In this document: positions 1 through 6,089 of the stretch, one piece after another
Position numbering within the stretch: position 1 is the stretch's first letter
Layout of the letters: each line of letters starts with the position of its first letter
From: JAICLV01 sp036380925
GTDB taxonomy: Bacteria; Actinomycetota; Actinomycetes; Acidothermales; Acidothermaceae
Direction: 5' to 3'
DNA: 13,035 nt
Assembly (NCBI GenBank): GCA_036380925.1
Contig: DASVDW010000063.1
Coordinates: 1 to 13,035, forward strand
Position numbers and translations under genes: made by a program
The notes under the pieces: generated by a model
Told to the model about the DNA's origin: nothing
Databases searched by the model: none
Seen by the model: the letters and a program-made list of their open reading frames with translations, nothing else

Positions 1-1446
1 TCAGGCCAGCCCGGGTCCGCCGGCAACCTCGGTGGTGGTGGCGGTGGCGGTGGTGGGGGTGGCAACCTGCTGCCCTCTGGCGATGCCGTGAACATCCCGA
101 AGTCGGACATCAACTATGTGCAAAACGACGGCTGGGTCGAACTCGACTTCGACGAGCAGCCGCTGGCACCGCAATTCATCCTGCCGACCGAGAAGGTCGA
201 AATCCCTGCTTCTTCAACGACATTCGGCATTCGCTCCGTGGGTGCGAACGGCATCCCCTCGGCGACGTACTCGTTGGTTGATGCGCCATCGTGGGTGAGC
301 GTCGACCCGAACACCGGCTACTTCACCGCCAGCGGCTATCGGCCCGCGGCGTCGGGCGCCTACACGTTTTACGAAGTCGCGACCAACAGGCTCGGCACCT
401 CCACCTTGACCGTCACCTTCACCGTCGACGCGCCGCTGTACATCGCACCGACCGGCTCGGCGACCGCCACGGTTGGCGAACCGTTCAGCTACACGGCACA
501 CGCGGCCAGCTACCCGAACGCTCCGACGTACTCGCTTGGCGGCGCGCCGACGTGGTTGACCATCGATCACAGCACCGGTGAGGTGACCGGCACGCCGCCG
601 TCCGGCAGCCAAGGGACCGACCACTTCTACGTCTTCGCGAGCAACGGCGTCGACCCGATGCTGAACCAGTACGTGACGCTCACGGTCGACCCGGCGCCGC
701 TGTACGAAACCGACCCAAGCACACTGCCCGACGCGACGGTCGGAACTCCCTACAGCTACAGCCTTTCTGCCACCGGGGGCGTCGCGCCCTACACCTGGAG
801 CATGCTGAACAACTCGCTCCCGGCCGGGCTGTCGCTCGACCCCTCGGGCGCCATCACGGGCACGCCAATCGATTCGGACGCCGGAACCACGGCCGGTGTC
901 GCCGTTCACGTGGCCGACAGCGCGGGTAACGCGACGTCGAAAGTGTTGACCTTGAACGTGAAGGCAGCGCCGGCGCCCACGCCCACGCCGGCGCCGACGC
1001 CGAGCCCGTCGCCATCTCAGACACCGACTCCGACGCCGAGCCCGACGCACACGTCGCAGCCGACCCCGTCGCCGACCGCGTCGGCCGAGAATGTGTCGGT
1101 TTCGCTTCGGCACTACGGAACCATGCGGCCAGGCGGGCTCGTGCTCTACCGAGTCACCGTCAAGAACAATGGACGCCAGACCGTGCCAGCCGGCACGACC
1201 GTCACTATCACGCTGCCTTCAACGGTGACGCCGAGATTCGTCGTCGGGTTCGGGTGGCACTGCGAGGCGCACGGGCACGTCATGACGTGCCGGCTCAGCG
1301 CGGCGTTGCGACCGCACCACCCTTGGTCGCTCGGCATCGTCGGCACGATCAGCTCACACGCGACCGGCACCCTGACGACCACGGCGAAAGTCGAACCGTC
1401 AGGCCAGACCGCGACTGAAACAGACCGACTGGCGGCACACCGCTAA
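1..1446 (+). CDS. Partial surface/secreted protein with Ig-like repeats, Pro/Thr linker and DUF11-like domain
   Basis: The reading frame is open from the first base, so the gene starts upstream of the window; an internal GTG at 88 is not a convincing start. About 481 residues are visible. They begin with 11 consecutive glycines (nt 31-63). Three repeats of roughly 88 residues follow (about nt 170-430, 430-695 and 700-965). Each carries the putative Ig/cadherin-like pattern of a YSL or W aromatic core, a 'P.W...D..TG..TG.P' turn and a closing 'VTLTVD' strand, as in He_PIG domains. A Pro/Thr/Ser linker (about nt 964-1090) leads to a DUF11-like beta domain with a Cys pair in GWHCEAHGHVMTC, possibly a disulfide. 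No LPxTG signal or C-terminal membrane helix is present. By family knowledge such repeats mediate extracellular binding; the ligand is unknown. A strong terminator follows. Confidence 0.85.
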   Translation, partial: SGQPGSAGNLGGGGGGGGGGGNLLPSGDAVNIPKSDINYVQNDGWVELDFDEQPLAPQFILPTEKVEIPASSTTFGIRSVGANGIPSATYSLVDAPSWVSVDPNTGYFTASGYRPAASGAYTFYEVATNRLGTSTLTVTFTVDAPLYIAPTGSATATVGEPFSYTAHAASYPNAPTYSLGGAPTWLTIDHSTGEVTGTPPSGSQGTDHFYVFASNGVDPMLNQYVTLTVDPAPLYETDPSTLPDATVGTPYSYSLSATGGVAPYTWSMLNNSLPAGLSLDPSGAITGTPIDSDAGTTAGVAVHVADSAGNATSKVLTLNVKAAPAPTPTPAPTPSPSPSQTPTPTPSPTHTSQPTPSPTASAENVSVSLRHYGTMRPGGLVLYRVTVKNNGRQTVPAGTTVTITLPSTVTPRFVVGFGWHCEAHGHVMTCRLSAALRPHHPWSLGIVGTISSHATGTLTTTAKVEPSGQTATETDRLAAHR

Positions 1447-1458
1447 GAGTTCACCAAG

Positions 1459-1502
1459 CTCCCGCGACCACTGCCCGATCCGCAGTGGTCGCGGGAGTCT
1501 TT
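1459..1502 (+). terminator. Rho-independent terminator after the surface protein gene
   Basis: A perfect 16-bp stem (CTCCCGCGACCACTGC at 1459-1474 and its complement at 1482-1497) encloses a 7-nt loop and is followed by TCTTT. It begins 12 nt after the stop codon at 1444-1446. It should end the transcript of the surface protein and insulate the next gene. Confidence 0.9.
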
Positions 1503-1525
1503 GGGGGCACCATAGCGGCCGGCGT

Positions 1526-1550
1526 CCGAGAAAGGCCCAGCCGAGAAAGG
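1526..1550. repeat. 10-bp direct repeat, 15-nt period
   Basis: CCGAGAAAGG occurs at 1526-1535 and again at 1541-1550. It lies in the intergenic space between the terminator and the 119-aa gene. Its role is unknown; it could be a tandem protein-binding site or chance. Confidence 0.4.
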
Positions 1551-1596
1551 TCGCTGGCGTATGGGCTCGGCCCTGAACCGAGCGGCGATCGCGTTG

Positions 1597-1631
1597 CCGG
1601 CTGTCCGCTGAATAGGGATGCAGCCGGACAG
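1597..1631. promoter_or_regulatory. Overlapping inverted repeats upstream of the 119-aa gene
   Basis: CCGGCTG (1597-1603) is complementary to CAGCCGG (1621-1627), and CTGTCCG (1601-1607) is complementary to CGGACAG (1625-1631). The two pairings are mutually exclusive alternatives. The loop contains AATAGGGATG, the least GC-rich stretch nearby. The position 22 nt before the ATG at 1653 fits an operator or a leader structure. This is inference only. Confidence 0.35.
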
Positions 1632-1652
1632 ACTGTGGGTCATGCTGCGGGT

Positions 1653-2012
1653 ATGAGTCAGGTTGCTTACGAAGACGATGGCGCCCGACGGTTCGTGGTG
1701 CGTCGCTACGCCTTCGACCCGTTGCGACACCAGCGCCGCCACATCGTCGTCGGTGTGGTTGACAACCACGGTGAGTTTGAGGCGCTCTGCTACTTGCTGA
1801 ATGAGGACCTCCAGCGTCGGCGGGCGACCGGCGAAGCCGTCGATCCTCGGGAGCACATCAGCGGAGTTGTGATGGAGCCGGGATACCTCGCTCGCTCGGC
1901 GAACGGCCATCTGGTGCGTCGCGCCCTCGCGCGCGGTGTCTTCCCGGCGCGTCTGCGGTCGCTGGAGCTGCCGCGCAGCATGGGTGTGCTCCACGCCGAC
2001 GGGCAGAAGTAG
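1653..2012 (+). CDS. Hypothetical protein, 119 aa
   Basis: I do not recognise this family. The ATG at 1653 was chosen over an upstream in-frame GTG at 1485. The stretch from 1485 to 1652 translates to Arg/Gly-rich low-quality sequence and overlaps the terminator, whereas from 1653 codon use is clearly GC3-rich and the protein looks soluble and ordinary. There is no strong ribosome site, only GCGGGT just ahead of the ATG. Visible features are an acidic N-terminus, a basic RRFVVRRYAF stretch, a hydrophobic strand IVVGVVDNHGEFEALCYLL and a basic C-terminal half. There is no signal peptide or membrane helix. The downstream GNAT gene starts 9 nt after this stop codon, so the two are probably co-transcribed and perhaps functionally linked. 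A minus-strand ORF over the same DNA was judged a shadow. Confidence 0.6.
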   Translation: MSQVAYEDDGARRFVVRRYAFDPLRHQRRHIVVGVVDNHGEFEALCYLLNEDLQRRRATGEAVDPREHISGVVMEPGYLARSANGHLVRRALARGVFPARLRSLELPRSMGVLHADGQK

Positions 2013-2020
2013 CGCGTGGC

Positions 2021-2752
2021 GTGGCGACCGTCGCGGATTGTGAGCTGGTGCAGACGAATTGGTTTCGTGCTAGGGCACTCGAACTTGGCGGCGCGGTGTG
2101 GTCGGACGACGGCCTCGTGTGGATTGACGGGCCGGACGGTGTGAACCTGATGTTTCCTCGCAAGCTGACGCAGGCCGCGGTGCTGCGGGGCGTCGAGCGC
2201 GCGCACGACCTTGGCCGCCGCAGCGTCGGAGCGTGGCTGCGCGCCGACGTCGATCCGACCTGTCTGGCGCGCGCCGGCTTCGAGCGGGGGTGGTCGCCGT
2301 GGTGGATGACGGCTGCTTTGGACGACGTTCCGCAGGTGGCAGATCCGAGGATTCGACTCGAGCAGGACAGCCTCGATTACCAGGAAGAGCACGCCGCGTA
2401 CCGCGATCTGCTGACGCTCACCCGTCTTGAACCAGCTCGCTTTTGGTACGCCGCCGCTCACGTCGGTGAAGCAGGGTGGTTTGCCGGACGTGCGTGGTCT
2501 TTCCTGGACGGCGACCTTGCCGGCATTTTCGACATGGCAGTGTGGCCGCGATTCCGGCGGCGTGGCATCGGTCGGGCGCTGCTTTCGGCCGTCTGCACGG
2601 CTGCGGTACACGCCGGCGCGCGCGATGCGGTCTTGAATGCGACTCCGGAGGGCAAGTTGCTTTACAGCGCTTGCGGTTTCCGGCAGATCGGCGAAGGCAG
2701 CACGTGGTGGCACCACCCAAAGATGCCTCAGAGCTTGCGAACACCGGCGTAG
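2021..2752 (+). CDS. GNAT-family N-acetyltransferase
   Basis: This is a 243-aa protein. The C-terminal GNAT fold (about residues 110-235) shows the acetyl-CoA binding motif A: strand AGIFDMAVWP followed by the pyrophosphate loop RRRGIG (R179-G184), then helix ALLSAVCTAAVHAGA. The later LNATPEGKLLYSACGFRQIG is the usual strand/'Y...GF' end. The N-terminal about 100 residues resemble a second, degenerate GNAT lobe (ARAGFERGWSPWWMT), so this is probably a tandem-GNAT protein rather than a simple single-domain one. It would transfer an acyl group from acyl-CoA to an amine; the substrate cannot be read from sequence. The start is GTG at 2021, 8 nt after the upstream stop, with GGCAGAAG as a weak ribosome site. 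The 3' end is crossed by a minus-strand reading-frame remnant. Confidence 0.88.
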   Translation: MATVADCELVQTNWFRARALELGGAVWSDDGLVWIDGPDGVNLMFPRKLTQAAVLRGVERAHDLGRRSVGAWLRADVDPTCLARAGFERGWSPWWMTAALDDVPQVADPRIRLEQDSLDYQEEHAAYRDLLTLTRLEPARFWYAAAHVGEAGWFAGRAWSFLDGDLAGIFDMAVWPRFRRRGIGRALLSAVCTAAVHAGARDAVLNATPEGKLLYSACGFRQIGEGSTWWHHPKMPQSLRTPA

Positions 2753-2970
2753 CCCATCCCGTTCACGTTGGCGGCGGGCGCGAAGGTGGCCGGATCGGTA
2801 TCGAGCCCACGACGTCGTCGGTGCACCGGCTTCGTAGTGCCGGCTCGCCAGATGCGCCATCAGGATCGCGCCGGTTGCGAGATCTGCGCCGTCGGTGGGC
2901 GGCTCATACCCGAGGCCTCGAAGCTGCCGGGCCCGCCCGCACAGTTCAGGTCGCACACGCCCCACGGGGT
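2728..2970 (-). pseudogene. Possible decayed minus-strand gene remnant
   Basis: On the minus strand, the frame ending at TGA 2728-2730 reads RGLDTDPATFAPAANVNG then MGYAGVRKL, which looks like a genuine protein C-terminus. Immediately upstream the coding-like sequence continues in another frame (TDGADLATGAILMAHLASR then HYEAGAPTT). Further up, near 2920-2960, a third frame reads DLNCAGGPGSFEASGM. The simplest reading is one protein broken by two frameshifts, overlapping the end of the GNAT gene by about 25 nt. The family is not recognised. Alternatively this is non-coding DNA with accidental open frames. Confidence is low. Confidence 0.3.
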
Positions 2971-2984
2971 TCGTGTTCACCGAG

Positions 2985-3014
2985 GAAGGCCCCGCCGGCG
3001 CCGGCGGGGCCTTC
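2985..3014. terminator. Perfect 30-bp palindrome, probable bidirectional terminator
   Basis: GAAGGCCCCGCCGGC (2985-2999) is followed directly by its exact reverse complement (3000-3014). As RNA this folds into a very stable hairpin on either strand. Actinobacterial terminators often consist of such GC-rich stems with little or no U-tract. It lies 232 nt after the GNAT stop. A second hairpin (GCCTCC-GCC at 3017-3025 pairing with GGC at 3033-3035 and GGAGGC at 3038-3043, with a GA bulge) follows at once. Confidence 0.6.
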
Positions 3015-3121
3015 TCGCCTCCGCCAGCCGTCGGCGAGGAGGCACTGCCGATCACACCGGCGCGGGCACGATCTTCGGCGGCGGAGCAGCCCACGAGCGA
3101 CCCGGCCTCCCCGCTTAGCTC

Positions 3122-3378
3122 ACCTGGTCGTTCGCCCGCAAGGACGAGCGCTCCTACTCCCGCGACGTTACCGACTCGCCAGCCGCCACATCGACGACGA
3201 CCGCAAGCTCGCGCTGCGGTTCGAGCTGCCGGCTGACGGCGTCGAAGACCCGGCCACCGGCATGACCGCGGTCATCCGCACGACTGACTGGTGCACGATC
3301 AAGCAAACCACACATATTCTGGTCGGCCTTAGCCGCAATTCCCCACGGCGAGGACTAGTTGATCAGAAATATTCCTAG
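3122..3378 (+). pseudogene. Frameshifted gene fragment
   Basis: In one frame, from about 3122, the sequence reads TWSFARKDERSYSRDVT. From about 3172 the coding-like sequence moves to a neighbouring frame: RLASRHIDDDRKLALRFELP, then ADGVEDPATGMTAVIRTTDW and on to a TAG at 3376-3378. Each part looks like normal protein, with charged helix-like composition and GC3-rich codons, but they are not in one frame and there is no convincing start codon (a TAG lies at 3116-3118). I infer a single broken gene fragment; the family is not recognised. The second frame overlaps the start of the phosphatase gene. Confidence 0.4.
3315..3320 (+). promoter_or_regulatory. Possible -10 box for the phosphatase gene
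   Basis: TATTCT lies in a locally AT-richer patch (AAACCACACATATTCT) 38 nt before the TTG start at 3359. No clear -35 box is visible at the right spacing (TGCACG at 3292-3297 is poor). Low confidence. Confidence 0.25.
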
Positions 3379-4852
3379 GCGCACGCTCCTCGGCATCCTT
3401 GCGGCGCTGGCGACTGCGGGTTTGCTCACCGCGGCGATGCTCCCTTTCCGCAGCAACATCAGCATTGCGACCGCAGGCCTGGTGCTCGTCGTCCCGGTCG
3501 TCGTTGGAGTGGTCACCGGTGGCTTCATCGCCGGTATCGTCAGCGTCGCCATCGGATTCTTGATCTATTTCTTCTTTTTCATCCCGCCGTACTTCACGAC
3601 GGCGGCCGGCGCGACCGAGAACTGGACGGCGCTCGGCGTCTACGTCCTTGTGTTGATCCCTGTCGCCCGTGTGGTCGACAATATGATCAGGGCTCGAGCG
3701 CAGGCGAACGAACGGGGGCTGCGCCTTCGTCAGTTGTTCGAGATTTCGGGCTTGCTCGTCGAGGACAAGCCGGTCCAAGAGCTTCTTTCGACCATCGTCT
3801 CCACTTTGCGCGACGCGGTCGACGCAAGACAGGTAAGCATCTTGTTGCCGCACCGCGACAGACTGGGAATAGTGGCAACCGCTGGCGCGCCGCTCACCGT
3901 TCGCGATCAAGATTTTCTCGAGCAGCTGAGTATCGAGACCGACAACGTGTCGATCGACAACTGGTTCGTGCTGGCGCTCCGCGCTGCGGGTCGGCCGGTA
4001 GGGTTGCTCGCGATCTCCGCCGCCGCACTCAACGAGCAGCAGCGTGAATCGCTTCAGCTCTTCGCCAGTCAGGCTGCCCTCGCTATCGAGCGCGCACAGC
4101 TTCGCGAAGAGACCGTGCGGGCCGAACGTCGCCTAGAACGTGGACTGCTGTCCGTCCCGCTGATCGCCGATGACAGCCCGCTCACCGTGGTCAGCCGATA
4201 CCTGCCCGGCCGGGAGCACGCGCAACTCAGCGGTGACTTCTTCGACGTGATCCGCACTCCCGACGGCAGGGTGTGGGTGATGATCGGGGATGTCGCAGGC
4301 CACGGGCCGGACGAAGCTGTGATCGGCGTCTATCTGCGGGTCGGCTGGCGCGCCCTTGTGCTTGGCGGGCACGCACCACAGTACGTGCTACCCGCGCTAC
4401 AAGATTTGCTCGAGAACGAACGACACCACGAAGAAACGTTCGCCACGGTCTGCATGTTCGTGATCGATGAACATGCATCGCGCGCAACGGTTTTCTTGGC
4501 CGGCCATCCGGCGCCGCTTCTGCTGTGCGGCGCGCGGATTCATGAAATGGACGTCGAGTCGGAACCGCCGCTCGGCATTGCCGCCGGCATCCACTGGACA
4601 GGCCAGACCGTCGAACTGGGCAAGGCGTGGTCAATGCTTTGCTACACCGACGGGTTGACCGAGGGATTCGACGACGGCCCGACGCGCCTCGGCGCCGACG
4701 GCCTCATCGCATTGCTCGCCTCGCGCGATCCCGACGAGGACGTCGACTACCTCGTCGACACCCTGATCAAAGATGTGGTCGCCCGCAACGGCGGTGCGCT
4801 TGCGGACGACGTCGCCATCTTGCACCTGTCTCGACGCTCTAGGGGCCGCTGA
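3359..4852 (+). CDS. Membrane DUF4118-GAF-PP2C (SpoIIE-type) phosphatase
   Basis: This is a 497-aa protein. Residues 8-105 hold four hydrophobic segments of the KdpD-type DUF4118 membrane domain, including GFLIYFFFFIPPYFTT. A coiled linker leads to a GAF domain (about 125-246) and then a PP2C/SpoIIE phosphatase domain (about 270-492). Metal-binding acidic motifs are present: SGDFFD (D293, D296), IGDVAGHG (D311), YTDGL (D431) and LADDVAIL (D483/D484). By family knowledge such enzymes dephosphorylate Ser/Thr on anti-sigma antagonists, acting at the inner face of the membrane in general-stress or partner-switching pathways. No kinase or antagonist gene is in the window, so the target is unknown. 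The start is TTG at 3359, directly after an in-frame TAG, with GAGGA 4 nt upstream. The next ATG (residue 27) would delete the first helix. Confidence 0.92.
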   Translation: MIRNIPRRTLLGILAALATAGLLTAAMLPFRSNISIATAGLVLVVPVVVGVVTGGFIAGIVSVAIGFLIYFFFFIPPYFTTAAGATENWTALGVYVLVLIPVARVVDNMIRARAQANERGLRLRQLFEISGLLVEDKPVQELLSTIVSTLRDAVDARQVSILLPHRDRLGIVATAGAPLTVRDQDFLEQLSIETDNVSIDNWFVLALRAAGRPVGLLAISAAALNEQQRESLQLFASQAALAIERAQLREETVRAERRLERGLLSVPLIADDSPLTVVSRYLPGREHAQLSGDFFDVIRTPDGRVWVMIGDVAGHGPDEAVIGVYLRVGWRALVLGGHAPQYVLPALQDLLENERHHEETFATVCMFVIDEHASRATVFLAGHPAPLLLCGARIHEMDVESEPPLGIAAGIHWTGQTVELGKAWSMLCYTDGLTEGFDDGPTRLGADGLIALLASRDPDEDVDYLVDTLIKDVVARNGGALADDVAILHLSRRSRGR

Positions 4853-5102
4853 GCTCGGTGTTGACGCCGTCTGCCACGGCGCCAGTCAGCGTGTTGGTGC
4901 TCAACGGGTACCGGCCGCGGCACAGGCCGGGGTCGGTTCGCGGGTGCGCCGAGGCCTCCTCCTTGCACGTCCGCACTGCCGCTTGACCCTCGGCCTGACG
5001 GATCAGCAGTCGGCGCCCGCGGCTCGCCCGGTAGGCTGGGGCGGCGATCGACAGGGTTGTTCCTCGCGTTCTGCCCTCAGCGGTTCGCAGCGTTGTCCCC
5101 AT
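4839..5102 (-). CDS. Doubtful hypothetical protein, 87 aa
   Basis: The ATG at 5102-5100 opens an 87-residue frame ending at TAG 4841-4839. It overlaps the phosphatase 3' end by 14 nt in convergent orientation. Codons are GC3-rich, and the C-terminal two-thirds (two Cys, motif RTDPGLCRGRYPLSTNTLTG) look protein-like, but I recognise no family. There is no obvious ribosome site. The start lies 5 nt from the oppositely oriented tRNA-Lys gene, so the tRNA promoter would have to lie inside it. It could be a real small gene, a remnant, or chance. If it is not real, 4853-5107 holds nothing I can identify. Confidence 0.3.
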   Translation of the reverse strand: MGTTLRTAEGRTRGTTLSIAAPAYRASRGRRLLIRQAEGQAAVRTCKEEASAHPRTDPGLCRGRYPLSTNTLTGAVADGVNTELSGP

Positions 5103-5107
5103 ATGCC

Positions 5108-5180
5108 GGGCCGTTAGCTCAACTGGCAGAGCAGCGGACTTTTAATCCGCGGGTTCCGGGTTCGATCCCCGGGCGGCCCA
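5108..5180 (+). tRNA. tRNA-Lys (anticodon UUU)
   Basis: A complete 73-nt cloverleaf is visible. The acceptor stem GGGCCGT pairs with GCGGCCC (one G-U pair), and there is a standard D-arm (GCTC...GAGC). The anticodon stem GCGGA/TCCGC carries loop CTTTTAA, giving anticodon TTT. The T-arm is CCGGG TTCGATC CCCGG and the discriminator base is A. The 3' CCA is not encoded (the genome reads CCG), so it must be added after transcription. It decodes AAA and, by wobble, AAG lysine codons. Confidence 0.97.
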
Positions 5181-5357
5181 CCGCACAGCGCCCTCGCACA
5201 GGCCCACCGCCCTCTTGCGTCGTCCGCCCACGATTGGCACCGCTCACAGTGGTCGGCAACGTCCCTCCCTTGACCGCTGCCGCCGGCGGCGCGCGCACCG
5301 CGGTTGACCGTGGCCGACCAAACGCGGCGGACCACCGCAACTGGGAGCACCGCCTAC

Positions 5358-5392
5358 CGCGCGCCCGAATCCCATCGAGGATCGGGCGCGCG
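5358..5392. terminator. Strong hairpin, possible bidirectional terminator
   Basis: CGCGCGCCCG (5358-5367) pairs with CGGGCGCGCG (5383-5392). Beyond a single bulged A, ATCC pairs with GGAT around a CATCGA loop. There is no U-tract on either side. Lying between the tRNA on + and the operon end on minus, it could terminate both. This is inference from position and stem strength. Confidence 0.45.
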
Positions 5393-5402
5393 TCGGCTTC
5401 CA

Positions 5403-5477
5403 CCAATCGGTTGCGTCACCGCCCGTCGTACGTCCGGCGCATCTTGGGCGTTGCGATCGGCGCCCGCAACCGATTGG
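5403..5477. repeat. 13-bp perfect inverted repeat
   Basis: CCAATCGGTTGCG (5403-5415) and CGCAACCGATTGG (5465-5477) are exact reverse complements separated by 49 nt. They may be a long-range stem, a binding-site pair, or the ends of a degenerate small element. No target-site duplication was recognised. Confidence 0.5.
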
Positions 5478-5508
5478 AGTCCTCTGCGATTCCTGCCGGC
5501 TGTGCGTA

Positions 5509-5543
5509 CCGTCGCGCGATCAAGCGTTCCGTCGCGCGATCAA
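5509..5543. repeat. 15-bp direct repeat, 20-bp period
   Basis: CCGTCGCGCGATCAA occurs at 5509-5523 and 5529-5543. The second copy includes the stop codon of the minus-strand SPW gene (5540-5542). It may reflect a small tandem duplication at the gene end. Confidence 0.5.
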
Positions 5544-5983
5544 CGTGTGCGTCGGGTCAGCGCCGTTGCGAACATGCCGGCGCCGAGCAGAACAATGACG
5601 GCGCCGACGGCGACGTTGGAGATCCAGGCGGCGGTGGTGTAGTTGCTGTCGCGGATCACCCACGGCGCGACGATCAGCCACGCGCCGACGAACGGCACCA
5701 TCCACGCCAGACCGTGGGTCCGCTCGTACGCGGTCGCGAATCCGTAGCCGAGCAAGAGCACGCCTGCTCCCACGATCAGGTTGTTGATGGCGAGTGGCGC
5801 CGACGTCGCCTGGAATCCCAGCACCCACGCCGAGACGGCCGCCCACAGTCCCGCCATCACGGTCAGTCCTTCGACAAACCATGCGCGAGGAGTCTCGCTC
5901 ACGATTTCGTAGCGAGCTCGCAAAGCCATGACGTCGGGGTGTTCCGCGATCGACAACGTGTGTTCTTCCTTGCCTGTTGTCAT
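5540..5983 (-). CDS. SPW-repeat membrane protein
   Basis: This is a 147-aa protein. After a polar N-terminus (residues 1-35, ending ETPRAWFVEG) come four hydrophobic segments arranged as two repeats. Each repeat has an 'W..VSAWVLGF' or 'WLIVAPWVI' element followed by an 'NNLIVGAGVLLLGYG' or 'SNVAVGAVIVLLGAG' helix. This S/A-P/A-W pattern with a following N..I/V helix is typical of the SPW repeat family of small integral membrane proteins. The molecular function of the family is not established. The ATG at 5983 was chosen because AGGAGG lies 9 nt upstream; the frame continues open further up into the intergenic space but without coding character. It follows the c-di-GMP gene by 106 nt and may have its own promoter. 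Confidence 0.88.
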   Translation of the reverse strand: MTTGKEEHTLSIAEHPDVMALRARYEIVSETPRAWFVEGLTVMAGLWAAVSAWVLGFQATSAPLAINNLIVGAGVLLLGYGFATAYERTHGLAWMVPFVGAWLIVAPWVIRDSNYTTAAWISNVAVGAVIVLLGAGMFATALTRRTR

Positions 5984-5992
5984 GGCAAGTCG

Positions 5993-5998
5993 CCTCCT
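5993..5998 (-). promoter_or_regulatory. Ribosome binding site deciding the SPW gene start
   Basis: AGGAGG on the minus strand lies 9 nt ahead of the ATG at 5983-5981. It fixes the start of the SPW protein at 147 aa rather than the longer 195-aa frame. Confidence 0.85.
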
Positions 5999-5999
5999 A

Positions 6000-6047
6000 A
6001 CAGTCGCCACTTTGCTCTGGGCGTGGCGCGGCGCTAGTGGCGGCTGT
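6000..6047. promoter_or_regulatory. Leader inverted repeat upstream of the SPW gene
   Basis: ACAGTCGCCACT (6000-6011) and AGTGGCGGCTGT (6036-6047) pair over 12 bp with one mismatch around a 24-nt loop. They lie directly before the ribosome site of the SPW gene. It could be a terminator of the upstream c-di-GMP gene, a leader structure or an operator. Confidence 0.4.
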
Positions 6048-6089
6048 CCCAGCTCGGTAGGACGTAGGTCACCGGTCGAGCGGTCCTTT

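Larger units (their letters stand above)
5181..5539. other. Gene-free convergence zone with hairpins and repeats
   Basis: About 360 bases lie between the tRNA-Lys gene and the 3' end of the minus-strand SPW gene. I see no credible coding frame here. Minus-strand frames that read into the tRNA are antisense artefacts. The region holds a strong hairpin, a 13-bp inverted repeat and a 15-bp direct repeat, listed separately. Confidence 0.6.

Noticed and set aside
1443..1994. 183-aa minus-strand ORF opposite the 119-aa gene
   Set aside because: It runs through the terminator hairpin, has no ribosome site and has poorer composition than the plus-strand frame.
2780..2870. tRNA-like element on the minus strand (T-loop-like GGGCTCGATACC and CTACGAA loop resembling tRNA-Arg)
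   Set aside because: The acceptor stem does not pair, the T-stem has a mismatch and the anticodon stem pairs out of register (8-nt loop), so no cloverleaf forms.
1790..3094. Long 434-aa minus-strand ORF
   Set aside because: It is Arg/Pro-rich and lies antisense to the 119-aa and GNAT genes. Only its 2800-2960 part looks protein-like, and that is treated as a remnant.
5114..5406. Minus-strand ORFs of 78-95 aa overlapping the tRNA (ending GIEPGTRGLKVRCSAS-like)
   Set aside because: This is the well-known artefact of translating the antisense strand of a tRNA gene; there is no coding signal outside it.
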